NCBI GenBank assembly: GCA_020860025.1
Contig: JAJBVC010000085.1
Span: 1 to 7,180 of the forward strand
Direction: 5' to 3'
DNA from: Clostridiales bacterium
Lineage (GTDB): Bacteria > Bacillota > Clostridia > Oscillospirales > Acutalibacteraceae
DNA: 7,180 nucleotides
Shown here: one piece after another, positions 1-6,720 of the stretch
How the letters are laid out: the number at the start of each line of letters is the position of its first letter
How positions within the stretch are numbered: the first letter of the stretch is position 1
Notes under the pieces: generated by a model
Told to the model about the DNA's origin: nothing
Seen by the model: the letters and a program-made list of their open reading frames with translations, nothing else
Databases searched by the model: none
Program-made: the position numbers and the translations under genes

Positions 1-132
1 TATCTTTTCACTTTTATAACGCCTTTTTACAAATTCGGTAATATAAAGACCTGATTTCATATAAAGATCGGCAAAAGTGTTATTAGGGTCATCAAAACAG
101 CCGGGATTATTCTCCTCAAGTTCGTCAACCAT
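1..132 (-). CDS. Methyltransferase-like fragment, 5' end only, runs off the left edge
   Basis: Forty-four codons are open from an ATG at 132-130 to the window edge. Residues 17-34 contain a segment reading NTFADLYMKSGLYITEFV, which resembles the motif I neighbourhood of large N6-adenine (Eco57I/type I-like) methyltransferases, where the usual form is close to DPaCGSGtFL. Here the glycine-rich loop is replaced by LYMKSG, so S-adenosylmethionine binding would be atypical. The piece starts abruptly just before motif I, and the FTP-type motif X region that normally precedes it is absent. The same frame is closed by the stop of the preceding gene 27 nt upstream, and no Shine-Dalgarno sequence is visible before the ATG. 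It may be the carboxy-terminal remnant of a broken gene or a gene translated by coupling. The family assignment comes from remembered motif similarity and is moderate; the true length cannot be seen. Confidence 0.5.
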   Translation of the reverse strand, partial: MVDELEENNPGCFDDPNNTFADLYMKSGLYITEFVKRRYKSEKI

Positions 133-159
133 TTTTGATTGTATAACTAATAATATACG

Positions 160-750
160 TTATTCTACAATATGTTTAGCAACCACAATTTCTATCTTCT
201 CAGGCTTAATAAAACTTTTATTCTTCAAAGTTCTAATGAAATCATCAAACTCATTGGTGGTAACACATATAACATTATCGATTCCCAAAATGTCACCGGT
301 TGATATCTTATTTTTCACATCTTGAACCTCATTTTCATCTAAAGATAATAGGTAGCATTCTGCTTTCCTATGTACATATTTTAACGCCACAGCTTCCAAA
401 TCGGCTTGTTTATATCTTTCACGCAAACTCGTTTTCAGGCTCAAACTTATAGGATAATTTTCAGACGAATAAAGTATAACATCATATATCACATTCGGAA
501 CAAATGCTACAGATTCCTGGAGATACATCGGTTTTATATTTTCTTTTACGAGCAACGACGACATTATAAGTTCAAATATATTGCCATTCAATGAATTGTT
601 GCCAGAAACGGGACAATTCCGGTATGCATCCCAACACAATTCAACATATTCTGACGGTAAACACTCATTATTATAATATTCCCAGCAACATTCATCAAAA
701 ATTTTTGATGATTTATTTGCACGTTTAATAATTCCTATATCCTTAAGCAT
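160..750 (-). CDS. Putative type II restriction endonuclease, PD-(D/E)XK-like, 196 aa
   Basis: The protein is 196 residues, soluble, with no signal or membrane segment. Its middle has the layout of a PD-(D/E)XK nuclease: a helix with a conserved-looking glutamate (GNIFELIMSSLL, about residues 56-67), then an acidic residue in YDVILYS (about 89-95), then a strand ending SLSLKTS (about 102-108), followed by a basic and polar helix, RERYKQADLEA. The final catalytic position would be a serine variant (SxK) of ExK. Such proteins are typically small type II restriction enzymes. I do not recognise a named family or recognition site. The ATG follows the HpaII-type gene by 15 bp with GAGAGGATGATAAGTGT in front of it, giving an AGAGG ribosome binding site. 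Position in an R-M operon with an unpaired beta-class methyltransferase suggests the two form a pair; that is inference. Confidence 0.6.
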   Translation of the reverse strand: MLKDIGIIKRANKSSKIFDECCWEYYNNECLPSEYVELCWDAYRNCPVSGNNSLNGNIFELIMSSLLVKENIKPMYLQESVAFVPNVIYDVILYSSENYPISLSLKTSLRERYKQADLEAVALKYVHRKAECYLLSLDENEVQDVKNKISTGDILGIDNVICVTTNEFDDFIRTLKNKSFIKPEKIEIVVAKHIVE

Positions 751-753
751 ACA

Positions 754-768
754 CTTATCATCCTCTCA
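754..768 (-). repeat. Short direct repeat, copy 1 (after the HpaII-type gene)
   Basis: On the minus strand the stop codon of the HpaII-type gene is followed by GAGGATGATAAG (whole motif TGAGAGGATGATAAG). The same motif without the central GAG occurs at 3373-3384, directly after the beta-class methyltransferase stop and before vsr. The two copies bracket vsr, the C5 methyltransferase and the HpaII-type endonuclease exactly. The match is short and includes ribosome-binding sequence, so chance similarity is possible. Confidence 0.5.
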
Positions 769-1845
769 TTTCAAAAATCTAATCTGCAAATTCAACTTTA
801 AAATCTGCTTGCCGTCTGTTTCTTCAATAATTCCGAAGTGATGTTTGGTTTTGCTTGGTGTTTCAAACCTCGTGTTGCTATACAAATACTCTCTGAACTC
901 GTTTCTGTTGTAAATGTGATAGCAAAGAACATCTCCGTCCTCTTTCACAATTATATATCCACCCGTAGCTTCATAGTTGCCATTCCAATGTGATGCGGGC
1001 ATCATGCCAAGTGCGATATCCGTCATAAGTTCTTTTATCTTATACGGATAGAACACAGCTTTATTATTTTCGTCCACATTACACACATTTTCAGCAATAC
1101 ATAACTCGGTTAATTCGGTAACCTTGTTTGCTTTTCCTCTGTAAAAATTCTCAAGCATATATGCTATGATATTAGGCATCTGCGTATCTACAAGCGTCAA
1201 ATTTGAGTTAAACACATCGCTATCAAGTTTAATAAACTCAATACCGGTAGCGATTGAATCAAGATAATTAAATTTATCCTTAAATAATCTAAACCGGTGA
1301 AAAGTATCTTTTTCTTCATCGGATAAGACATGACCTTTTAATTCATATATAAAATTAGTTGCGGCTGAAGCATTCAACAATGTTGACGGACTGCCAAGTT
1401 GCGATTTTATGCTAAAACCCAAAGTAGGCTCAATACCTGTCTTAAAATCGTGTACAACAAGTGTTATATCAGCTTTGTCGGTTGATTTGGCTTTTGTCGT
1501 GCTACATTTTATTTTGCTTATAAAGTTTTCAATTACAGGCACTTCAAATGAACCGTCTTTACTCGTTACCCCTTTAATTGACGATAACAATAATTCAGCA
1601 TTTTTTTGAAATTCAGCAATAGGAATAATTGCAATCTCATCACCTGTACTTTCAGATACAATTTTTATATTTCCATTTCTTATATATTGCCAATTATCAT
1701 CTTTTTGATTTCGTATTATTTTTAAAATATCGTAATAAATATTCTCAATTTTATGAGTATCGGCATCGGCTGCATACAACTTTCCATCTGCCGCCAACTT
1801 AAACAAAGTATACAACTCACTCCATTCACCCTTATTTCCTGTCAT
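766..1845 (-). CDS. HpaII family type II restriction endonuclease
   Basis: The 359-residue product matches the length of R.HpaII (about 358 residues) and begins with the family's typical opening, GNKGEWSELYTLFKL and DGKLYAAD (residues 3-27). The conserved core is ADITLVV (about 125-131) followed by GFSIKSQLGSPSTLLNAS (143-160), compatible with a D...SxK active site with Asp126 and Lys147. GGYIIVKEDGDVLCYHIYNRNEF lies near the C terminus (295-317), also family-like. Enzymes of this family cut CCGG when it is unmethylated; that specificity is known for the family and inferred here. The gene starts 14 bp inside the end of the C5 methyltransferase gene and has its own strong ribosome binding site (GGAGG, 8 nt before the ATG), so expression is likely coupled to, and delayed behind, its protecting methyltransferase. 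It appears intact. Confidence 0.92.
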   Translation of the reverse strand: MTGNKGEWSELYTLFKLAADGKLYAADADTHKIENIYYDILKIIRNQKDDNWQYIRNGNIKIVSESTGDEIAIIPIAEFQKNAELLLSSIKGVTSKDGSFEVPVIENFISKIKCSTTKAKSTDKADITLVVHDFKTGIEPTLGFSIKSQLGSPSTLLNASAATNFIYELKGHVLSDEEKDTFHRFRLFKDKFNYLDSIATGIEFIKLDSDVFNSNLTLVDTQMPNIIAYMLENFYRGKANKVTELTELCIAENVCNVDENNKAVFYPYKIKELMTDIALGMMPASHWNGNYEATGGYIIVKEDGDVLCYHIYNRNEFREYLYSNTRFETPSKTKHHFGIIEETDGKQILKLNLQIRFLK

Positions 1846-2959
1846 TTCTGTGTTCCTCCAATTGTTTCAAACTTTCTCTCATAAATTTAGCCATTTCTTC
1901 TACTGCGGGAATTGTAACCGCATTACCGAATTGTTTATACTGTTGAGCCTTGCCTACACCATTCGGAAAAGAGAAGATATCGTTTCCATTTTTGTCGATA
2001 AATGCATAATTTATAAAACCTTGAAGCTTGCCCCATTCGCGAGGTGTCATTACACGGATACCTCTATCGTTTAACGGTGTCTTCCTTCTTGGAAGTTGCA
2101 AACCCGCAATTCCTTCACGTTTATCTATAACAAGATTACGTTCTTTTCCCGAACCGCCGGTTGCCAATAAAGCATTTGACACGGGAATTTCAATATTTGG
2201 CAAATTAACGATTTTGTATCCGAAACCGTTACCCTTGGATTCATGTCTTGCTTTATGTTTTTCTAAAGTGTCCACATAGCCCGATGCCAGGAAAAATTCG
2301 GGTTCCGCATTCATTTCAAGTAAATCATTCAAGTCATTATATATGGATTTCTCTCTTTTTTCAGGCAATGTATTTGAAAGATTATCAACCTCATTACCCC
2401 AATACGCCCTGTCAAAACCCATTATATATACACGCGGTCTGTTTTGTGGAACACCGAAATTTCTTGAATTTCTTACAAAATTTCTCGCTACGTATTTAAT
2501 TTTTCCGTTTCCTTGTTCAACTCCTATTACCTTATAATTCAGTTCTTGAACAAGTGTCCTTATTATTGTATCAAAAGTTTCACCTTTATTGTGGGTTATT
2601 AAATTATCAACATTTTCAAGCATAAATGCCTTTGGTCTTGTCCTCTTAATTATATCGGCAATATCAAAAAACAAAGTGCCTCTTGTTTTATCGTGAAAAC
2701 CAAGTTGCTTTCCGGCTCTGCTAAATGCTTGGCATGGAAAGCCTGCGAGCAATATATCATATTCAATATTTTCTACTTTTTTTTTGAAATTCTCTGTTGT
2801 AATATCGTTTTTCGGATTATCTCCATACAAATGCTCATAAGTCATACAAGCATACTTATCTATTTCTGCGGATAAAACATTTTCAAAACATCCCGCCAAT
2901 TCAAATCCGCGTCGTATTCCTCCTATACCGGCGCATAAATCAATCATTCTGTACAACAT
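1832..2959 (-). CDS. C5-cytosine DNA methyltransferase, M.HpaII-type (Dcm family)
   Basis: This enzyme transfers a methyl group from S-adenosylmethionine to cytosine C5. With the ATG at 2959 it has 375 residues, and all the diagnostic motifs are present in order: motif I DLCAGIGG (7-14), motif IV GFPCQAF with the catalytic Cys76, motif VI ENV (115-117), motif VIII QNRPRVYI (172-179), a target recognition region at about 182-300, motif IX RVMTPREWGKLQGF (302-315) and motif X QYKQFGNAV (340-348). The stretch HKARHESKGNGFGY (235-248) in the recognition region is strongly reminiscent of M.HpaII, in line with the adjacent HpaII-type nuclease and a CCGG target. The frame is open upstream to an ATG at 3052, but that start would bury 31 extra residues in vsr. 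The ATG at 2959 has GAGAGG about 9 nt before it and lies only 2 bp after the vsr stop, so it is preferred. Confidence 0.95.
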   Translation of the reverse strand: MLYRMIDLCAGIGGIRRGFELAGCFENVLSAEIDKYACMTYEHLYGDNPKNDITTENFKKKVENIEYDILLAGFPCQAFSRAGKQLGFHDKTRGTLFFDIADIIKRTRPKAFMLENVDNLITHNKGETFDTIIRTLVQELNYKVIGVEQGNGKIKYVARNFVRNSRNFGVPQNRPRVYIMGFDRAYWGNEVDNLSNTLPEKREKSIYNDLNDLLEMNAEPEFFLASGYVDTLEKHKARHESKGNGFGYKIVNLPNIEIPVSNALLATGGSGKERNLVIDKREGIAGLQLPRRKTPLNDRGIRVMTPREWGKLQGFINYAFIDKNGNDIFSFPNGVGKAQQYKQFGNAVTIPAVEEMAKFMRESLKQLEEHRNDRK

Positions 2960-2961
2960 GA

Positions 2962-3372
2962 TTATATTCCTCTCACTTCTTTTTCTATAATATCTGCGCA
3001 CGTTTTCACATTTTGCTTTATTTCTTTTCCCCAAAATCTGAGAACAGTCCAACCCTGCTTTTGAAGTTCTTCAGTTACTTCAATATCTCTCTGCATATTT
3101 CTCTCGATTTTTGGTATCCAAAATTCACGATTGGATTTAAAATCCTCTTTGCGTTCTTCCCAGTTATATCCGTGCCAAAATTCACTGTCGCAGAATACAG
3201 CAACTTTTTTACCTTTGAATATCAAATCGGGCTTTCCTAATATATCGGTAACATTTTTTTGATACCTCAATCCTCTGCTCCACAATTCTTTTCGGAGCAT
3301 TACCTCAATTACAGAATCTTTATTTTTTACTTGTTTCATATTGTAACTGATTTGTTCTTTTGTCTTCTTCAT
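2962..3372 (-). CDS. vsr: Very short patch repair (Vsr) DNA mismatch endonuclease
   Basis: The 136-residue product has the typical Vsr layout: an amino-terminal SYNMKQVKNKDS and LRKELWSRGLRYQKN region (residues 9-40), the core GKPDLIF with the likely metal-binding Asp49, then VAVFCDSEFWHGYNW (58-71) with the FWH signature and likely catalytic His67, and a C-terminal GWTVLRFWGKEI (107-118). Vsr nicks DNA 5' of the T in T:G mismatches made by deamination of 5-methylcytosine, starting repair back to C:G. It is placed directly before a C5 methyltransferase, with 2 bp between the genes, so it most likely protects the sites that enzyme methylates. The classical E. coli-like zinc ligands are not obvious, which fits the shorter Vsr variants found in R-M loci. 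The ATG at 3372 lies 9 bp after the preceding stop; GAG sits about 10 nt upstream. Confidence 0.93.
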   Translation of the reverse strand: MKKTKEQISYNMKQVKNKDSVIEVMLRKELWSRGLRYQKNVTDILGKPDLIFKGKKVAVFCDSEFWHGYNWEERKEDFKSNREFWIPKIERNMQRDIEVTEELQKQGWTVLRFWGKEIKQNVKTCADIIEKEVRGI

Positions 3373-3384
3373 CTTATCATCTCA
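3373..3384 (-). repeat. Short direct repeat, copy 2 (before vsr)
   Basis: The minus strand reads TGAGATGATAAG, beginning with the stop codon of the beta-class methyltransferase and ending immediately before the vsr ATG. It matches 754-768 apart from three extra bases in that copy. It also serves as the vsr translation initiation region, which may account for part of the similarity. Confidence 0.5.
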
Positions 3385-4137
3385 ATATTTTAAAAGTCGT
3401 TTCATAGCCAACTCACAATAATCTCTTGAAATCTCAATTCCCAAAGATTTTCTTCTCAACATTTTGGACGCAACAAGTGTGGTGCCACTGCCCATAAACG
3501 GATCCAAAATTATATCATCAGCATAACTGAATAATTTAATGCACCGTTTCGGAAGCTCTATGGGAAACGGAGCCGGATGTCCGATCTTTTTCTTGCTTTC
3601 CCCCGGAAAAGTCCACAATCCGTTAGTCCATTCGATAAACTCTTTCTTGGTGATATCCGACTTTCCTTTATTCTCCTTTTTCCATTGCGTCTTATACATG
3701 ACAACGATAAGCTCAACCGGAGCTATAACATGCGGAGAACTCGCACTCATAAAGCTGCCCCTGGCACCGGAATTTGAAATATTACCTTCATTCCACACAA
3801 CTGTCGTACGATATTGCCAGCCAATCTTTTTGGCTATACAGGTTATATCCGCACCTACACTTCTTTGCTCGCCTTTGCCGGTATCAATCGGAATATTCAT
3901 ACACAATCTGCCGTCCGGTTTCGATAAATCGTAACATTTTTGCAACCAGCCATGCGTAAATTGCAGATATTCGTCATAATCCAAATCGTCATTTGCGTCA
4001 CCGTAATTTTTATTAACATTGTACGGCGGCGAGGTAACAATCAAATCTATGTGATTATTGGGTATCCTGTTATCCTCAAGCATATCACCATATATTACAA
4101 CGGTATTCTCATCTTTATAATATATTTTTGTATTCAT
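3382..4137 (-). CDS. Beta-class DNA amino-methyltransferase (N4-cytosine or N6-adenine)
   Basis: The 251-residue protein has motif IV first, TSPPYN (35-40), and the cofactor-binding motif I last, LDPFMGSGTT (211-220), followed by motif II GIEIS (233-237). This order defines the beta class of exocyclic amino-methyltransferases. HPAPFP (187-192), seen in many of these enzymes, precedes motif I. A serine in place of the aspartate of DPPY is common in N4-cytosine enzymes but does not exclude N6-adenine activity. The target recognition region is probably the stretch between about 85 and 185. The gene starts 4 bp after the preceding 99-codon gene with only a weak ribosome binding site, suggesting translational coupling. 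No nuclease lies next to it; the unpaired 196-residue nuclease beyond the HpaII module is its likely partner. The gene appears intact. Confidence 0.9.
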   Translation of the reverse strand: MNTKIYYKDENTVVIYGDMLEDNRIPNNHIDLIVTSPPYNVNKNYGDANDDLDYDEYLQFTHGWLQKCYDLSKPDGRLCMNIPIDTGKGEQRSVGADITCIAKKIGWQYRTTVVWNEGNISNSGARGSFMSASSPHVIAPVELIVVMYKTQWKKENKGKSDITKKEFIEWTNGLWTFPGESKKKIGHPAPFPIELPKRCIKLFSYADDIILDPFMGSGTTLVASKMLRRKSLGIEISRDYCELAMKRLLKY

Positions 4138-4141
4138 AGTT

Positions 4142-4441
4142 TCACTTTGTAATATTGTAGGGTTCCATTAAATATCTGTTAATTGGCTTTTCTTGTTTGC
4201 CAAAAATGCTTACCAAGAAAGGCATAAGCGCTTTTCTCGCTCTGTTTTTTATAACACCTGAATTTTCACCGACTATCATATCGACTTCTATCTCTTTATC
4301 TCTTTGATAAGACGAGCCGAGTGATGAATAAGCGTCAGTCGCCCAGATTATATTTGACTTTGTTGTTTTATCTTTTAAAAGCACTTCAAGCAAGCCCATA
4401 GCGTTAAGCCGTAATATTTCGTCTTGTATTCCAATTATCAC
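4142..4441 (-). CDS. 99-aa protein resembling the N-terminus of a large R-M methyltransferase
   Basis: Translation starts at a GTG (4441-4439) preceded by AAGGGGG with 7 nt spacing, a convincing ribosome binding site. Residues 7-72 (DEILRLNAMGLLEVLLKDKTT, NIIWATDAY, EN SGVIKNRARKAL) resemble the amino-terminal region of large restriction-associated methyltransferases of about 1000 residues. In those proteins the arginine-rich segment usually leads into a FTP-containing motif X and then the methyltransferase core. Here the resemblance ends at about residue 72, and 27 further residues (from MPFLVSIF) lead to a stop 4 bp before the next gene. I found no continuation in the other two frames. It could be a truncated remnant kept as a leader gene, or a small stand-alone protein. 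The family resemblance is from memory and not proven; no catalytic motif is present. Confidence 0.55.
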   Translation of the reverse strand: MIIGIQDEILRLNAMGLLEVLLKDKTTKSNIIWATDAYSSLGSSYQRDKEIEVDMIVGENSGVIKNRARKALMPFLVSIFGKQEKPINRYLMEPYNITK

Positions 4442-4463
4442 ACAGTAGCCCCCTTGAAGCCTT

Positions 4464-4492
4464 AATATATATTTACACTGAATTTTTATAAA
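4464..4492 (-). promoter_or_regulatory. Possible promoter for the restriction-modification operon
   Basis: The minus strand has TTTATA (4492-4487), a 17-bp spacer, and TATATT (4469-4464), roughly matching sigma-A -35 and -10 boxes (4/6 at -35). Transcription would begin near 4457, giving a leader of about 15 nt to the GTG at 4441 and overlapping the end of the protease gene. The area is AT-rich, so such matches arise easily. Only 31 bp separate the two genes and no terminator is visible there, so read-through from the protease promoter is an alternative. Confidence 0.3.
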
Positions 4493-6650
4493 TCAGCGAG
4501 TAATCCTTTGCATTTACATAGCCGTCTGAATTTACATCAAAAACAGCTGTGGAATCGAATATTGCAGTTGAATAATAATCGGCGGAATAAACCGAATCGT
4601 TGATAAAATATTCATTCCACAAAAAGAGCGCATCAGCAGCCGAAATGGTAAATGTTTGCTCCTTTGACGAATCGGTATAAATTATATTTCCGTCGCTGTC
4701 AAAGCTGTCAAAGAAAACGGCACATTCCTTTATTTTATAATTAAACGCAGTTTCGCTGCCTCTGAACGCCATATTATATGTACTCAAGCTCTCGTCCTCG
4801 TCGCCCATTTGAGCTATCAAAAGCGATGAACAGTTACGATACATTCCTGTATTGGTTTCGCTCACAGACGGCATAATTACCTCCTGCAAAGAGGTACAGT
4901 TTTGAAAAGCATAGCGTGAGCAGGAAGTCACTCCCGGAGCTATTACCTTTTTAAGATTCGTGCAATTTGAAAATGCAAATTCGCCGATAGTCGTTACACT
5001 TGACGGAAGGATAATAGTCTCAAGATTTTTCATACCCGAAAAGCTGTATTTTGCAATAGTTACAATTTCGGTTGAACTTATTGTTTCGGGCACTTCTATA
5101 ACAGAATCTTCAAGCGAGCAATAAATTATTGAGCCGGAGCTTGCAGTAATTGAATAATCGCCCGACGTATGTTTCGGCAAAGCGATAAAGTAAAGTTCGC
5201 TTTTCCTGCCGTTGTCGGAATAAGCTGTTACAGTGATATAGCAGCGCTTTGAAAAGCTGACTGTAGATTCACCGTCCCAAGCGTAATGTTCTGAAAAATA
5301 ATCTGTATTAAGAGGTCTTACACGTGCGCCTGACGTGGTAACGTAATAATATATTCTCGTACCCTCGTCGCAAGTAAAATCAATATCGCAGAATCCTGTG
5401 CTTGAATTTTGCGTTACAGTGTAGTCAAAGTCGGTATACTCAAGCTCATATCCCGTCACTTCGCTCAAAGCCTCGTAAGCATCCGCCATATCTCTGTAAG
5501 TATTATTTTCATTCGGCGAATCCTCTGTACTGTCGATAATGCTTTTTATCTCAGCCGGAGTCAAGCTGCTGTCAGCGCTTATCATCATTGAAGCGATTGA
5601 TGCAACTATAGGGCAAGAGGCGGATGTTCCGCTCCAATATATTTCCTCATCACGATAGTAACTGCGAACATTAACACCCGTAGCGTAAGTTGTAATATCG
5701 CCGTTATAGTTACTGCTGCTGTACTTTACACAGTTTACACTCATATTGCCGACCGATATAACCTCGGAATATTCCGCAGGATAATAGTCGTACTCGTCTA
5801 AATCATATGCGCTGTTGCCGGCTGCCGCAACAATTGTTACGCCTTTATCGTAAGCACTTTTTATCGCATTGTAAACAGAGGTCACATTTTGAGTTGAACC
5901 GAAGCTTAAATTAACAACATCGCAGCCTTGCGTGGCAGCTTTTGACAATGATGTTACAACAAGAAGTGAAGAGATACTTCCGCCGCTTGAGCTCTCTGCG
6001 TTATATGAATAGAAAGTTACATTTTCAGGTGTGTTATAGTAAAGTGTTCCGGCAACGTAAGAACCGTGATAAGAACTGTCGTCAAGCGAATCCTCTCCGT
6101 TTACAAGCCTATCGCCGAAAATGTCGCTGTTTTCAACTCCGCAATCGATTATGCCGATTCTGACCTCTGACAAATTTGTATAATACGTATCAAGCAGTTT
6201 CAGCGCATCGTCAACATTGCTGTTAGCCGTGCCGTAGCACTTTGGGTCGAGATTTTCATCATCGCAAAACTCAAAAAGCACTTCTCTCTCGGCATATTCA
6301 ACGCTGTCAAGAGAATTATAATATTCAAGCGCATCGGCAAGCTGAGCTTCATTTTCAAACTGAAGGTAAGTAAAATTATTCCATCCGTCGGCAACTTCAC
6401 TTGCGTTTAACGTGTCAACCGAGGAGTTGCCGCTGCTCTTAACAATAAGACGCAGTTCGGCGTCGCCGTCAAACGATTTAATCTGAGTTTCAAACTCGTC
6501 AATTTGTTTTAGCTCGACAGCAGTTGTTATTTTTTCAGCAAGACTTTCCATCCCTATTGAAATGCACGGAATTATAAGCACAACAACAAGAATAACTGCA
6601 AGAGCGGTTGATATTTTGTTTTTTGCGTTTAGTGCCTTCACGACTTTCAC
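4473..6650 (-). CDS. Secreted subtilisin-like (S8) serine protease with BspA repeats and dockerin-like end
   Basis: The 725-residue protein starts with a basic segment and a hydrophobic stretch (about 12-33), a signal peptide or membrane anchor. Residues 60-127 look like an I9-type propeptide ending VEYAEREV. The S8 domain follows (about 160-395) with Asp169 in IGIIDCG, His195 in HGSYVAG, oxyanion Asn279 in AAAGNS and Ser343 in SGTSASCP, so the catalytic set is complete. Residues 400-490 resemble a chitobiase-C-terminal-like beta domain. Residues 528-612 hold BspA-type leucine-rich repeats (YSFSGMKNLETIILP, FAFSNCTNLKKVIAP, YAFQNCTSLQEVIMP). The C terminus has one dockerin/EF-type loop, DVNSDGYVNAKD (705-716), with no second copy. 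It likely acts outside the cell on proteins. The first codon is GTG with AAAGAAGA directly abutting it; a GTG three codons later (6641) has better spacing (about 9 nt) and may be the true start. Confidence 0.93.
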   Translation of the reverse strand: MKVVKALNAKNKISTALAVILVVVLIIPCISIGMESLAEKITTAVELKQIDEFETQIKSFDGDAELRLIVKSSGNSSVDTLNASEVADGWNNFTYLQFENEAQLADALEYYNSLDSVEYAEREVLFEFCDDENLDPKCYGTANSNVDDALKLLDTYYTNLSEVRIGIIDCGVENSDIFGDRLVNGEDSLDDSSYHGSYVAGTLYYNTPENVTFYSYNAESSSGGSISSLLVVTSLSKAATQGCDVVNLSFGSTQNVTSVYNAIKSAYDKGVTIVAAAGNSAYDLDEYDYYPAEYSEVISVGNMSVNCVKYSSSNYNGDITTYATGVNVRSYYRDEEIYWSGTSASCPIVASIASMMISADSSLTPAEIKSIIDSTEDSPNENNTYRDMADAYEALSEVTGYELEYTDFDYTVTQNSSTGFCDIDFTCDEGTRIYYYVTTSGARVRPLNTDYFSEHYAWDGESTVSFSKRCYITVTAYSDNGRKSELYFIALPKHTSGDYSITASSGSIIYCSLEDSVIEVPETISSTEIVTIAKYSFSGMKNLETIILPSSVTTIGEFAFSNCTNLKKVIAPGVTSCSRYAFQNCTSLQEVIMPSVSETNTGMYRNCSSLLIAQMGDEDESLSTYNMAFRGSETAFNYKIKECAVFFDSFDSDGNIIYTDSSKEQTFTISAADALFLWNEYFINDSVYSADYYSTAIFDSTAVFDVNSDGYVNAKDYSLIYKNSV

Positions 6651-6668
6651 TCTTCTTTAATTGTTTTT

Positions 6669-6720
6669 AAAAAAATATTTAATTTGTGCGATCACCAATT
6701 ATCAAAGCATAAATCTCCTT
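6669..6720 (-). promoter_or_regulatory. Protease leader: 5' Shine-Dalgarno, mini-ORF and hairpin
   Basis: Just inside the predicted transcript start the leader carries AAGGAG (6720-6715), a better ribosome site than the one in front of the protease but 65 nt too far upstream for it. It could serve ATG CTT TGA (6710-6702) or a TTG frame of 8 codons (6705-6679, spacing 9 nt). Next comes an imperfect inverted repeat at 6701-6680 (TAATT-G-GTG, loop ATCG, CAC-A-AATTA) and, 4 nt later, seven T residues (6675-6669). Possible roles are 5' mRNA stabilisation by ribosome binding, weak attenuation, or an operator. The hairpin is AT-rich, so strong termination is unlikely. All roles are inferred. Confidence 0.4.

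Noticed and set aside
2960..3052. A longer C5 methyltransferase starting at the ATG at 3052
   Set aside because: The extra 31 residues are basic, lie entirely upstream of the conserved N-terminal motif I region, and overlap vsr. The ATG at 2959 has a good ribosome site and a 2-bp gap from the vsr stop.
3539..3934. A 131-codon open frame on the plus strand
   Set aside because: It lies wholly opposite the beta-class methyltransferase, whose motifs are clear, and has no recognisable protein features; it is an antisense shadow.
6200..6400. A 66-codon minus-strand frame inside the protease gene
   Set aside because: It is an alternative frame within the protease propeptide region, with no evidence of independent expression.
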